Assembly (NCBI GenBank): GCA_046346845.1
Contig: JAXMHH010000007.1
Location: 124,001 to 188,000 of the forward strand
Length of the DNA stretch: 64,000 nucleotides
From: DSSB01 sp046346845
GTDB taxonomy: Bacteria > UBA10199 > DSSB01
Direction: 5' to 3'
Part shown: positions 24,399 through 33,128 of the stretch, one piece after another
Position numbering within the stretch: the first letter of the stretch is position 1
How the letters are laid out: each line of letters starts with the position of its first letter
Position numbers and translations under genes: made by a program
The notes under the pieces: generated by a model
What the model was told of the DNA's origin: nothing
The model's input: only the letters and a program-made list of their open reading frames with translations
The model's database searches: none

Positions 24399-25973
24399 CT
24401 AAAAGACCTCTTCCAGCGGCGTCGGGATCACCACCGACTTTCCGATCCTGTTTAAATAAACGAAATGCAGCTGCGAAGACACCCTTTTTTTGTCCTGCAT
24501 CAGGGCCTTCCGGTAGGCCGTCCGAGGGAAACGAGGGAGCTCCAGGGGCAGGCCGGCGGCGGCGATCAGGGCCCGCAGCCGCTCGACATCCCGGAGGGGC
24601 AGGCCGGCGCGGGTCTTGGACAGCTGGGCGGCGTAGGCCATGCCCATCGCGATGGCCTCCCCATGGGTGTATTTGCGGTAATGCGTGAGGCTCTCGACCG
24701 CGTGCCCCAGGGTGTGGCCGAAATTGAGCTTGGCCCGCAGGCCGAGCGTCTCCCGCTCGTCGCGCTCCACCACCCAGGCCTTCCACTCGCAGCAGCGGCG
24801 CACGATGGGCTCCAGGCCGGCGCCCTTGCCTGCCAGGATTTTCCCCATCTCGGACTCCAGGGCGCGGAATAGCTTGGCGTCGAAGATCGCGGCGTACTTG
24901 ATCACCTCGGCGAGGCCGCAGATCAGCTCGCGGCGCTGGAGGGACTGCAGAAAAAGCTCGTCGATCAGGACGAAACGCGGCTGGTAGAAGGCGCCGACCA
25001 AGTTCTTGCCCTGGGGCAGGTCGACCCCGGTCTTGCCCCCGATCGAGCTGTCGACCTGGGCCAGGAGCGTGGTGGGGATCTGGACGAAGGGGATGCCCCG
25101 GAGGAAGGTCGCGGCCGCGAAGCCGGCCAGGTCGCCGATGACGCCGCCGCCCAGGGCGAGCAAGGGGGTCTTGCGGTCGACCTTGTATTCCACCAGCTTG
25201 GCGTAGACCGAGGCGACCGTCTTGAGGTTTTTGGTCCGTTCCCCGTCGGGCAGGACGACCGTCTTCAATTCCAGGGAGCCCTGGCAGGCTTTGGCCAAGG
25301 CCTTGCCGTAAATCCGATGCACCACCTGATTGGTCACCAAGACCGCCCGCTCCGCCGGGCAATGCCGCTGCACCAGCAGCGGGAGCTGCCGCAGCCCGTC
25401 CCGCTGGAAATAGAGCGGATAGCTGCGCTCGCCCAGCTCCACCCGCAGGGAGTTGGCCTCCAGGGGCAGGATTTTCAAAATCTGTTCCGCCACCGCCTTG
25501 GGGCTTTTTCCGTCGGTGGGGACCTGCAGGGAAATGCGCTGGTAAAAGGGCGCCCGCTTGGCCAGGATCTCCCGGATTTGCGCCTCCCGATCCTCGCCCT
25601 GCAAGAGCGGACGGGAACGGTCGGCGGCCAGGCGCTGCAACAGGGTGGCCACCGAGGCCTTCAGCAACAGCAGCTGGCCCCGCTTCCGGAGCTTTGCCAG
25701 GTTGTCGCGGAAGCACACCGCGCCCCCGCCGACCGCAATCACGAGGCGCTCGCGGCCTAGGGCCTGATCGATGGCCATGCTCTCCCAGCGGCGGAACGCC
25801 GCTTCGCCCTCCTCGGAAAAAATCCGCGGGATGCTCTTCTGGCTGAGCGAAACCACCAAGTCGTCGGTGTCCACGAAGTCGTAGCCGAGCTTGGCCGCCA
25901 GCAGCTTGCCGACGCTGGTCTTGCCGGTGCCCATGAAACCGCTCAGGATGATTCGGGAAGGAAACTGAGACAA
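24399..25973 (-). CDS. aroKB: Fused shikimate kinase and 3-dehydroquinate synthase
   Basis: This is one 524-residue polypeptide with two shikimate-pathway enzymes. Residues ~1-170 are shikimate kinase (Walker A G12-FMGTGK18-T; DTDD near residue 36). Residues ~175-524 are dehydroquinate synthase (PDGERTKN; LGGGVIGDLAGFAAA; IPTTLLAQVDSSIGGK; NFGHTLGHAVE with a metal-ligand His). The start codon is TTG at 25973 with GGAG 7 bases upstream. The two steps are not consecutive (steps 2 and 5), so the fusion is for co-expression rather than channelling. It lies 24 bases after the aroC stop and 23 before the next gene. Confidence 0.95.
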   Translation of the reverse strand: MSQFPSRIILSGFMGTGKTSVGKLLAAKLGYDFVDTDDLVVSLSQKSIPRIFSEEGEAAFRRWESMAIDQALGRERLVIAVGGGAVCFRDNLAKLRKRGQLLLLKASVATLLQRLAADRSRPLLQGEDREAQIREILAKRAPFYQRISLQVPTDGKSPKAVAEQILKILPLEANSLRVELGERSYPLYFQRDGLRQLPLLVQRHCPAERAVLVTNQVVHRIYGKALAKACQGSLELKTVVLPDGERTKNLKTVASVYAKLVEYKVDRKTPLLALGGGVIGDLAGFAAATFLRGIPFVQIPTTLLAQVDSSIGGKTGVDLPQGKNLVGAFYQPRFVLIDELFLQSLQRRELICGLAEVIKYAAIFDAKLFRALESEMGKILAGKGAGLEPIVRRCCEWKAWVVERDERETLGLRAKLNFGHTLGHAVESLTHYRKYTHGEAIAMGMAYAAQLSKTRAGLPLRDVERLRALIAAAGLPLELPRFPRTAYRKALMQDKKRVSSQLHFVYLNRIGKSVVIPTPLEEVF

Positions 25974-25997
25974 GCGACGCTCCGAATGCGAATAGGA

Positions 25998-27176
25998 TCA
26001 ATATTGGTGGACCTGGGCGAGATACCCTTCGTAGTTCCTGCGAATTTCGCGGAGGGAATCCCCGCCGAATTTTTCCAAGAAGGCGTCCGCCAGGGTCAGG
26101 GCCACGGCCGCTTCACCGATCACCGCGGCCGCGGCGATGGCGCAGGTGTCGGAACGCTCCACGCTGGCCTGGAACTCCTCCTTGGTCTCGATATCGACAG
26201 AGTGAAGGGGCTCGTAGAGGGTGGAAATCGGCTTCAGGGCCCCTCGCACCACGAGCGGCAGGCCGGTGGTCATGCTGCCCTCCATGCCGCCCGCGCGATT
26301 GCTCGAACGGGTGAAGGCCCGTTGGGCGGCGTCGTAAAAGATAGGGTCGTGGACCTGACTGCCGAACTTCATGGCGTTCTCAAAACCGTCTCCGATCTCG
26401 ACGCCCTTGACCGCCTGGATGCTGAGGATGGCCTGAGCCAGGCGGCCGTCGAGCTTGCGGTCCCATTGCACGTAACTGCCCAAGCCCGGCGGCAGTCCGT
26501 CGACGACGATCTCGAAAATCCCGCCCAGGGAATCGCCCTGCTTTTTGGCCTGGTCGACCAGGGCCACCATCTTGGCCTCCGCCTCGGGGTCGAGGCAGCG
26601 CAGCGGGGCGTCCTCGGTCTTCGCCAAGATCTCCTCGGCGCTTGCCGACGCCGCCTTCGCCCGCACCGAACCAACCGCGATCACATGACCGGCGATGCGG
26701 ACTCCGAACTCCTCCAACAGGCGCCGTGCGACCGCGCCGCAGGCCACCCGCGAGGTGGTCTCCCGGGCGCTGGCGCGCTCGAGCACGTTGCGCAGGTCGC
26801 GGAAGTCGTACTTGATCCCCCCGACCAAGTCGGCATGGCCCGGCCGGGGCCGCGTCACCACCCGCTTCAGCGGCTTGTCGGTGGGGCCGACGCTCATCTC
26901 GTCCTGCCAATTCTTCCAATCCCGGTTTTGCACGACCAGGCAGATGGGGGAACCCAGGGTATAGCCGTGCCGCACCCCGGCCGTGATCTCGACCTCGTCG
27001 GTCTCGATCTTCATCCTCCCGCCGCGGCCGTAGCCCTTCTGCCGCCGGGCCATTTGCTGATTGAGGTAATCCACTTGCAAGGGCAGGCCCGAAGGCATGC
27101 CTTCGAGGATCGCATAGAGACCCGGGCCGTGGGACTCGCCGGAAGTGAGGTAACGAATTTTAGTCAGAGATTGCAT
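25998..27176 (-). CDS. aroC: Chorismate synthase
   Basis: This FMN-dependent enzyme makes chorismate from EPSP, the last step of the shikimate pathway. The 392 residues carry the signatures TSGESHGPGL near the N-terminus, RGGRMKIETDEVEITAGVRHG, RPRPGHADL and ASARET. It is the first gene of aroC-aroKB-small gene-aroQ-TPR-hisS. The ATG at 27176 has no clear Shine-Dalgarno: the bases just before it are the T-tract of a hairpin terminator, which limits how its mRNA can begin. Confidence 0.97.
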   Translation of the reverse strand: MQSLTKIRYLTSGESHGPGLYAILEGMPSGLPLQVDYLNQQMARRQKGYGRGGRMKIETDEVEITAGVRHGYTLGSPICLVVQNRDWKNWQDEMSVGPTDKPLKRVVTRPRPGHADLVGGIKYDFRDLRNVLERASARETTSRVACGAVARRLLEEFGVRIAGHVIAVGSVRAKAASASAEEILAKTEDAPLRCLDPEAEAKMVALVDQAKKQGDSLGGIFEIVVDGLPPGLGSYVQWDRKLDGRLAQAILSIQAVKGVEIGDGFENAMKFGSQVHDPIFYDAAQRAFTRSSNRAGGMEGSMTTGLPLVVRGALKPISTLYEPLHSVDIETKEEFQASVERSDTCAIAAAAVIGEAAVALTLADAFLEKFGGDSLREIRRNYEGYLAQVHQY

Positions 27177-27180
27177 ATCG

Positions 27181-27214
27181 AAAAATAAAAATCCCCGTAA
27201 AGCCTTACGGGGAT
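27181..27214 (-). terminator. Rho-independent terminator just before aroC
   Basis: On the minus strand this is a perfect 10-bp stem (ATCCCCGTAA/TTACGGGGAT, 27191-27214) with a 4-base loop, followed by TTTTTATTTTT. It should end transcription from the small HTH gene at 27266-27502. The T-tract stops about 4 bases before the aroC ATG. Confidence 0.88.
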
Positions 27215-27265
27215 CCGCCTAAAAACTCAAGCGACATAGCCTGGTGATTACCGAATATTCCCGCC

Positions 27266-27502
27266 CTACTCTTCGGGAAAAACTTTTTCTTTTTCCGAGA
27301 GTTTGAAGCCCAAAGCGAGAATGATCTTGCGCATGGTATCCATCCGGCAGCTCATCCCGCCCTCGACGCGGTCGATGGTCAGGGCGGAAAGCCCCGCCTT
27401 GCGGGCCAGCTCGGCCTTGCTCATGAGTTGCTCTTCCCGGATCTTCTGCACGTTGTTCTTCACGAGCTTGTTGTCTTTCTTCGGCTTGACCGCTTCCGCC
27501 AT
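27266..27502 (-). CDS. Small XRE-type helix-turn-helix regulator
   Basis: This 78-residue DNA-binding protein is taken from the ATG at 27502; a longer reading to 27574 adds an unlikely N-terminus. It has a Cro/C1-type helix-turn-helix around residues 15-65 (IREEQLMSKAELARKAGLSALTIDRVEGG), preceded by a Lys-rich stretch. Its target is unknown. It is flanked by a very AT-rich gap (27540-27670) upstream, which probably holds its promoter, and by the terminator in front of aroC. Confidence 0.8.
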   Translation of the reverse strand: MAEAVKPKKDNKLVKNNVQKIREEQLMSKAELARKAGLSALTIDRVEGGMSCRMDTMRKIILALGFKLSEKEKVFPEE

Positions 27503-27657
27503 AGGGCTACCCGTCTGCAATTTCGGTTTTTCTCTTATCGAACTGAGATGTGACGTTAGAAGAAAATGATGCAATCTTCAAGATTTTCTAATTCATTTTC
27601 GAAAAATAATATTGAGTTTATATTATTTTAAGTAAATTTTAATTAATTTTAATATAA

Positions 27658-28479
27658 TTATAATAAATATCGTAGAGTTTGCAGGTAGGCTCGGATCAAG
27701 GCCTCCCCGTGGAAGAGGAACAGGATGGAAACCACGCCCAGTGCGCTTCCGAAGGGCAGTGGGGCCTCCTTGTTGGCGCCGCGAAAGGCGATCAGCAGCA
27801 GGCCGAAAATCAATCCCAGGAGAGAGGCGAGCAAGAAGATGAAATAGATCGCCTGCCAGCCAAAAAAGGCGCCCAGCATCGCGGCAAACTTCACGTCGCC
27901 TCCGCCCATCCCCTCGCGCTTGCGAAGCCTCTGGTAAACGAGGGCAAGCAACAGAAGGGTGAGCCCTCCAGCCAAGGCCCCGAGCAAGCTTTCCGACAAT
28001 AATTTCAAGGAGCTGTGCGGCTGAGCGGAAAAATACCGACCATCCAGCCAATGCACGAGAAAGCCCGCGGGAATTCCCGTCAGGGTGATCTTGTCGGGCA
28101 AGAGCAGGTGGCGGAAATCGATGACGGTCAGCAGGAGGACCGGCGCCAGGAACAGCATCAGATAAAGCAAAAAGCGCGGCCAAGGCTGCAGGCGATGGAA
28201 GGCATAGACGGCCAAGGCCGCCGTCGCCGCCTCGAGCAGGAGGTGGTGCCAGGAAATGCGCGCCCCGCAAGTCCGGCATTGGCCCCGCAGGAAGAGATAA
28301 CTTACAATGGGAAAGTTTTCGTACCAGGCGAGCTGGCGGCCGCAGTTCCGACAATGCGAGCGGGGCTGAATCACGGACTCGCCGGCGGGGATGCGCTCCG
28401 CGGCCAAGCCGAGGAAGGAGCCCAGGGCCAGACCGAACAGGCCAACGTAGATGGAAAGCAGGGTTGCCACCGCAGCCAT
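27658..28479 (-). CDS. pilD: Prepilin peptidase
   Basis: This inner-membrane aspartic protease cleaves, and usually methylates, type IV prepilins and type II secretion pseudopilins. The 273 residues contain the cytoplasmic zinc site C43-x2-C46 and C68-x2-C71, about eight membrane segments, and the two catalytic aspartates D121 (VIDFRHLLLPD) and D195 (GGGDVKF). The methyltransferase part is therefore present too. No pilin or secretion gene is adjacent. The start ATG at 28479 is divergent from the zinc-finger protein gene. Confidence 0.94.
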   Translation of the reverse strand: MAAVATLLSIYVGLFGLALGSFLGLAAERIPAGESVIQPRSHCRNCGRQLAWYENFPIVSYLFLRGQCRTCGARISWHHLLLEAATAALAVYAFHRLQPWPRFLLYLMLFLAPVLLLTVIDFRHLLLPDKITLTGIPAGFLVHWLDGRYFSAQPHSSLKLLSESLLGALAGGLTLLLLALVYQRLRKREGMGGGDVKFAAMLGAFFGWQAIYFIFLLASLLGLIFGLLLIAFRGANKEAPLPFGSALGVVSILFLFHGEALIRAYLQTLRYLL

Positions 28480-28576
28480 CTTAGGGAAGCGGGGCTAATT
28501 CTCAAGAAAAGATTGAGATTTCTCACTTGATGCGAAGAAAAAAACTCAATAGGAGAGGCTGAGAAGGAGTCGTTTC

Positions 28577-28888
28577 ATGTCATCCACCGTCAAACCCTCG
28601 CACGAAGAAGAAGAGTATTTCGCCCGCCAAGAAATCGAAAAACGGCAGGCCTTGGCCGAGAAGCTGCGCGAGCAGATGCAGGCGGCCGAGCTCGAAAACC
28701 TCAAGAAATTACACTGGAATCACTGCGCCCGCTGCGGCTTTGAGATGCATTCCGTCGTCTTCAAGGGCGTCACCATCGAAAAATGCCCCAACTGCGGAGG
28801 CATCTTCCTCGACGCGGGCGAGATCGAACAGATCGCCGGCAAGGAGAGCGGCTTCATCGGCAGCGTGCTGGGGCTGTTCAAGTTCTAG
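28577..28888 (+). CDS. zf-TFIIB zinc-ribbon protein
   Basis: This 103-residue protein has an N-terminal Glu/Lys-rich helix (residues 9-45) and a zinc ribbon C50-x2-C53...C70-x2-C73 (CPNCGGIFLDAGE), the zf-TFIIB/YjdF-like form. A hydrophobic end (FIGSVLGLFKF) may touch a membrane. Its biochemical role is not known for the family. It lies 6 bases before gatC and is probably the first gene of the gat-mtnA-ilvE run. Confidence 0.82.
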   Translation: MSSTVKPSHEEEEYFARQEIEKRQALAEKLREQMQAAELENLKKLHWNHCARCGFEMHSVVFKGVTIEKCPNCGGIFLDAGEIEQIAGKESGFIGSVLGLFKF

Positions 28889-28894
28889 GTCCTT

Positions 28895-29176
28895 ATGATC
28901 ACCCGAGATACGGTCGAAAAAATCGCCAAGCTGGCCCGGTTGCAGCTCTCCGAGAGCGATCTCGAGAAGTACACCGGACAGCTCAACAACATCCTGGGCC
29001 ACATTGAAAAGCTCAACCAGCTCGACACCTCGGCCATCGAGGCCACCACCCACGCGGTGGAGGTCCCCAACCCGCTCCGGGAAGACGAGGTCCGAACCAA
29101 CCAGGTCATCGAGTCCCTGCTCGAGATCTCGCCCGACCACGAAGACCATTTCTTCCGCGTCCCCAAGGTGATCTAA
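28895..29176 (+). CDS. gatC: Asp/Glu-tRNA amidotransferase subunit C
   Basis: GatC stabilises the GatCAB complex, which amidates Glu-tRNA(Gln) and/or Asp-tRNA(Asn). The 93 residues begin with the typical VEKIAKLARLQLSE and contain the HAVEVPNPLREDEV stretch. The stop is directly followed by the gatA ATG. The presence of GatCAB implies that at least one of GlnRS or AsnRS is absent and that GltX or AspS is non-discriminating. Confidence 0.95.
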   Translation: MITRDTVEKIAKLARLQLSESDLEKYTGQLNNILGHIEKLNQLDTSAIEATTHAVEVPNPLREDEVRTNQVIESLLEISPDHEDHFFRVPKVI

Positions 29177-30637
29177 ATGGAACTGCACCATCTAACCCTG
29201 GCCGAGGCCGGGGAAAAGCTGCGCAAGAAAGAAGTCTCCTCCACCGAATTGACCCAGGCCATCCTCAAGCGGGTGGCGGCGCTCGATTCCAAGATCGAAT
29301 CCTATTTGACGGTCACCCCCGAGATCGCGCTGGAACAGGCCAAGGCCGCCGACGCCAAGCTGGCCAAGGGAGAGGCCCTCCCTCCGCTCGCCGGCCTGCC
29401 CTTCGCGCTGAAAGACATCTTCCTGACCAAGGGCATCAAGACCACCTGCGCCTCCAAGATCTTGCATAATTTCGTTCCGCCCTATTCCGCGACTTCGGCC
29501 CAAAAACTGCTCGACCAGGGCATCTGCCTCACCGGCAAGCTCAACATGGACGAGTTTGCGATGGGCTCGTCCACCGAGACCTCGTTCTTCAAGAAGACCA
29601 AGAACCCCTGGGACCTGAGCCGCATCCCCGGCGGCAGCAGCGGCGGCTCCTCGGCGGCGGTCGCGGCGGGGCTCAGTTACGGCACCCTGGGCACCGACAC
29701 GGGCGGCTCCATCCGGCAGCCCGCCGCCTTGACCGGCATCGTCGGGCTCAAGCCCACCTATGGGCGGGTCAGCCGCTTCGGCGTCATCGCCTTCGCGTCC
29801 TCCCTCGACCAGGTAGGCCCGATGACGAAGGACGTGCGGGACTGCGCCATCGTCCTCCAGGCCATCGCGGGGCATGACGATCGGGATTCGACCTCTTTCA
29901 ACACCCCGGTGCCCGACTACAGCCAGGCGCTCAAGCGGGACTGCAAGGGGCTCAAGATCGGAGTCCCCAAGGAATACTTCATCGCGGGCACCGACCCCGA
30001 GATCGACGCCGCGGTCCGGAAGGCGCTCGACACCTATCGCGAGCTGGGCGCCGAGATCCACGAGGTCTCGCTCCCCCACACCGAATACGCGGTGCCGACC
30101 TACTACATCCTGGCCCCCGCCGAGGCGAGCAGCAACCTCGCCCGCTACGACGGCGTCCGCTTCGGACACCGGGCGGAGGGAGCCAAGGACCTCTTCGACA
30201 TGTACGTGCGCTCGCGTTCGGAGGGCTTCGGCGCCGAGGTCAAACGCCGCATCATGCTCGGCACCTACGTGCTCAGCGCGGGCTACTACGACGCCTACTA
30301 CCTGAAGGCGCAGAAGGTCCGCACCCTGATCCGCCGCGACTTCGAGGCCGCCTTCCAAAAGGTTGACGTCCTGGTCACCCCAACCTCGCCTTCCCACGCC
30401 TTCAAGCTGGGCGAGAAGGTCGACGATCCCATCCAGATGTATTTGAGCGACATCTTCACCATCAACGTCAACCTGGCGGGCCTGCCCGGCATGAGCCTCC
30501 CCTGCGGGCTCAGCGCGGGGAAACTGCCGATCGGAATGCAGTTGATCGCGGGCCCCTTCCAGGAAGAAAAGATCTTTCACGCCGCCTACGCCTACGAGCA
30601 GGCGACCGAATGGCACAAGATGAGGCCGCCGCTATGA
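29177..30637 (+). CDS. gatA: Glu-tRNA(Gln) amidotransferase subunit A
   Basis: This amidase subunit releases ammonia from glutamine for GatB. The 486 residues contain the Ser-cisSer-Lys triad Lys79, Ser154 (GGSSGGSS) and Ser178 (GTDTGGSIRQPA), at the same numbers as in the well-studied enzymes. The stop TGA overlaps the gatB ATG. Confidence 0.98.
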   Translation: MELHHLTLAEAGEKLRKKEVSSTELTQAILKRVAALDSKIESYLTVTPEIALEQAKAADAKLAKGEALPPLAGLPFALKDIFLTKGIKTTCASKILHNFVPPYSATSAQKLLDQGICLTGKLNMDEFAMGSSTETSFFKKTKNPWDLSRIPGGSSGGSSAAVAAGLSYGTLGTDTGGSIRQPAALTGIVGLKPTYGRVSRFGVIAFASSLDQVGPMTKDVRDCAIVLQAIAGHDDRDSTSFNTPVPDYSQALKRDCKGLKIGVPKEYFIAGTDPEIDAAVRKALDTYRELGAEIHEVSLPHTEYAVPTYYILAPAEASSNLARYDGVRFGHRAEGAKDLFDMYVRSRSEGFGAEVKRRIMLGTYVLSAGYYDAYYLKAQKVRTLIRRDFEAAFQKVDVLVTPTSPSHAFKLGEKVDDPIQMYLSDIFTINVNLAGLPGMSLPCGLSAGKLPIGMQLIAGPFQEEKIFHAAYAYEQATEWHKMRPPL

Positions 30638-32070
30638 CCGCCTTCGAAACCGTCATCGGGCTGGAGGTCCACGCCCAGCTCAAGACCCACACCAAGATCT
30701 TCTGCTCCTGCTCCACCGAGTTCGGTCGGCCGCCCAACACCAACACCTGCGAAGTCTGCCTGGGCCTGCCGGGCGTGCTGCCGGTGCTCAACAGGCAGGC
30801 GGTCGAATTCGCGATCAAGGCGGGACTGGCCACCCATTGCAGCATCGCCCGCAAGAGCGTCTTCGCCCGGAAGAATTACTTTTACCCCGACCTGCCGAAG
30901 GGCTACCAGATCAGCCAGTACGAGCTGCCGCTCTGCCAAAAGGGCTACCTCGACATCGAGGTCGACGGCCAGACCAAGCGGGTCGGCCTGACCCGCATCC
31001 ACATGGAAGAAGACGCCGGGAAGCTGGTCCACGACCTCGGCGACCCCGAGGTCAGCCACGTCGACCTCAACCGCGCCTGCACCCCGCTGATCGAGATCGT
31101 CTCCGAGCCCGACCTGCGCTCTTCCAAAGAGGCCAGCGCCTACCTCAAGCGCCTGCGCGACATCCTCGTCTACCTCGAGATCTGCGACGGCAACATGGAG
31201 GAAGGCAGCTTCCGCTGCGACGCCAACGTCTCGATCCGGCCGGTCGGCCAGCAGAAGTTCGGCACGCGTTGCGAGCTGAAGAACATGAACAGCTTCCGCA
31301 ACGTCGAACGGGCCATCGAGTACGAGGTCAAGCGCCAGGAGGCCCTGATCCTCGACGGCGGCCAGGTGGTGCAAGAGACCCGCCTCTGGAACGCCGACAA
31401 GGGCGTGTCCGAATCCATGCGCTCCAAAGAGGAGGCGAACGACTACCGATATTTCCCCGACCCCGACCTGCTCCCCTTGATCGTCGACGAGGCCTGGGTC
31501 GAGCGGCTCCGCAAAGAGCAGCCCGAATTGGCCTACGAGAAGGCCGCGCGCTTCGCCAAAGAATACGGGATCCCGGCCTACGACGCCGAGGTCCTGACGG
31601 CGGAAAAGGCCGTGGCCCAGCACTGGGAAGAGGCCGTGAAGGCCGCCCAGGGCGTCGAGCCCAAGAAGGTCAGCAACCTTTACATGACCCACCTGCTCAA
31701 GCTGCAGAAGGACATCCCCGAGACCTTCCAGCGCATCCAATCCGCGACGGTCGCCGAGGTCTTGCGGATGACCGAAGCCGGCGATATCAGCTTGGGGATG
31801 GCGAAAGAGATCCTCGACGAGGTGGCCGCCAGCGGCAAGGCCGTGGCCGCCATCGTGGAAGAAAAGGGCATGAAGCAGGTCTCCGACAGCGGCGCCATCG
31901 AGGCGGTCGTCGACCAGGTGCTGGCCGACAACCCCAAACAACTGGCCGACTACCGCTCGGGCAAAGACAAGCTGTTCGGATTCTTCGTCGGCCAAACCAT
32001 GAAGGCGCTCGGCGGCAAGGCGAACCCGAAGGTCGTCAACGACCTGCTCCTCAAAAAGCTGAAGGGATGA
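30634..32070 (+). CDS. gatB: Asp/Glu-tRNA amidotransferase subunit B
   Basis: GatB holds the mischarged tRNA and the kinase/transamidase site. The 478 residues, counted from the ATG at 30634, contain IGLEVHAQLKT, the zinc-site cysteines (CSCSTEFGRPPNTNTCEVCLGLPG), ADKGVSESMRSKEEANDYRYFPDPDL and a C-terminal YqeY-like tail. I prefer 30634 because it makes an ATGA overlap with gatA and gives the normal N-terminus; 30610 is also in frame. Confidence 0.98.
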   Translation: MTAFETVIGLEVHAQLKTHTKIFCSCSTEFGRPPNTNTCEVCLGLPGVLPVLNRQAVEFAIKAGLATHCSIARKSVFARKNYFYPDLPKGYQISQYELPLCQKGYLDIEVDGQTKRVGLTRIHMEEDAGKLVHDLGDPEVSHVDLNRACTPLIEIVSEPDLRSSKEASAYLKRLRDILVYLEICDGNMEEGSFRCDANVSIRPVGQQKFGTRCELKNMNSFRNVERAIEYEVKRQEALILDGGQVVQETRLWNADKGVSESMRSKEEANDYRYFPDPDLLPLIVDEAWVERLRKEQPELAYEKAARFAKEYGIPAYDAEVLTAEKAVAQHWEEAVKAAQGVEPKKVSNLYMTHLLKLQKDIPETFQRIQSATVAEVLRMTEAGDISLGMAKEILDEVAASGKAVAAIVEEKGMKQVSDSGAIEAVVDQVLADNPKQLADYRSGKDKLFGFFVGQTMKALGGKANPKVVNDLLLKKLKG

Positions 32071-32077
32071 TCCACGG

Positions 32078-33118
32078 ATGAATTTTTTCACCCTGCAATG
32101 GCAAGACGGCGCGGTGGTCATGATCGACCAGCGCAAGCTTCCCAACGAGGAAGTCTACAATACCTATCGGACCCCCGAGGAGGTCGCCCAGGCGATCAAG
32201 ACGATGGTGGTGCGGGGGGCCCCCGCGATCGGCGTCGCCGGCGCATTGGGCATGGCCCTCGCCGCCAACAACTCCAAGGCCAAGAGCCACGAGGAATTCT
32301 TCGCCGAGATGGACCGGGTCGCCGAGCTCCTGATCAGCCAACGCCCGACGGCCGTCAACCTGCCCTGGGCGGTGCGGCGGGTTCAAAATTTCTACCGTTC
32401 ACAGAAAGACACCGGTCTCCTGGTGCTGCAAAACAAGATCCTCGAGGAGGCCCTGCGCATCTTCGAGGAAGACGTCCGCATGTGCCTCAAGATGGGCGAG
32501 AACGGCGCCCCCCTCATCGAGGAAGGCAAGACCTATCTCACTCACTGCAACGCGGGGGCCCTCGCCACCGCCGGGGAAGGCACGGCGCTCTCGCTCTTCT
32601 ACGAGGCCCAACGCCGCGGCAAGAAATTCAAGGTCATCTCCAGCGAAACCAGGCCGTTTCTACAAGGGGCCCGGCTCACCTCCTGGGAGCTGAGCAAAAA
32701 CGGCATCGACGTCACCCTGATCACCGACAACATGGTGGGGCACCTGATGCGGCTGGGCAAGATCCACGGCGTCGTGGTGGGCAGCGACCGCATCGTGGCA
32801 AACGGCGACGTGGCCAACAAGATCGGGACCTACGGGGTGGCGGTGCTCGCCAAGCACCACGGGATCCCGCTCTACGTCGTGGCGCCCTCCTCCACGGTAG
32901 ATTTCAACAGCCCCGACGGGGCCCACATCCCCATCGAGGAGCGCCCGGACGAGGAGGTCACCGCCTTCTTCGGCACCCCCTCCGCCCCGGCCGGAATCAA
33001 GGTCTTCAATCCGGCCTTTGACGTCACGCCCCATGAGCTGGTAGAGGCGATCGTGACGGAGAAAGGGATCGCCCGCGCGCCCTATTCCGAAACTCTGAAG
33101 AAGATTCTCAACCGATAG
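32078..33118 (+). CDS. mtnA: S-methyl-5-thioribose-1-phosphate isomerase
   Basis: This methionine-salvage enzyme converts methylthioribose 1-phosphate to the ribulose form. The 346 residues contain VRGAPAIGVAGALG, the catalytic Cys157 in THCNAGALAT and Asp237 in GSDRIVANGDVANKIGT. No other salvage gene is nearby, so a related isomerase substrate (for example 5-deoxyribose phosphate) is conceivable. It begins 7 bases after gatB and ends 10 before ilvE. Confidence 0.93.
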   Translation: MNFFTLQWQDGAVVMIDQRKLPNEEVYNTYRTPEEVAQAIKTMVVRGAPAIGVAGALGMALAANNSKAKSHEEFFAEMDRVAELLISQRPTAVNLPWAVRRVQNFYRSQKDTGLLVLQNKILEEALRIFEEDVRMCLKMGENGAPLIEEGKTYLTHCNAGALATAGEGTALSLFYEAQRRGKKFKVISSETRPFLQGARLTSWELSKNGIDVTLITDNMVGHLMRLGKIHGVVVGSDRIVANGDVANKIGTYGVAVLAKHHGIPLYVVAPSSTVDFNSPDGAHIPIEERPDEEVTAFFGTPSAPAGIKVFNPAFDVTPHELVEAIVTEKGIARAPYSETLKKILNR

Positions 33119-33128
33119 AGGTCCCAAG

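Noticed and set aside
24376..26001. Extension of the small gene at 23848 to 717 codons
   Set aside because: The upstream part is the out-of-frame shadow of aroKB. The real start is at 24375 with a ribosome site.
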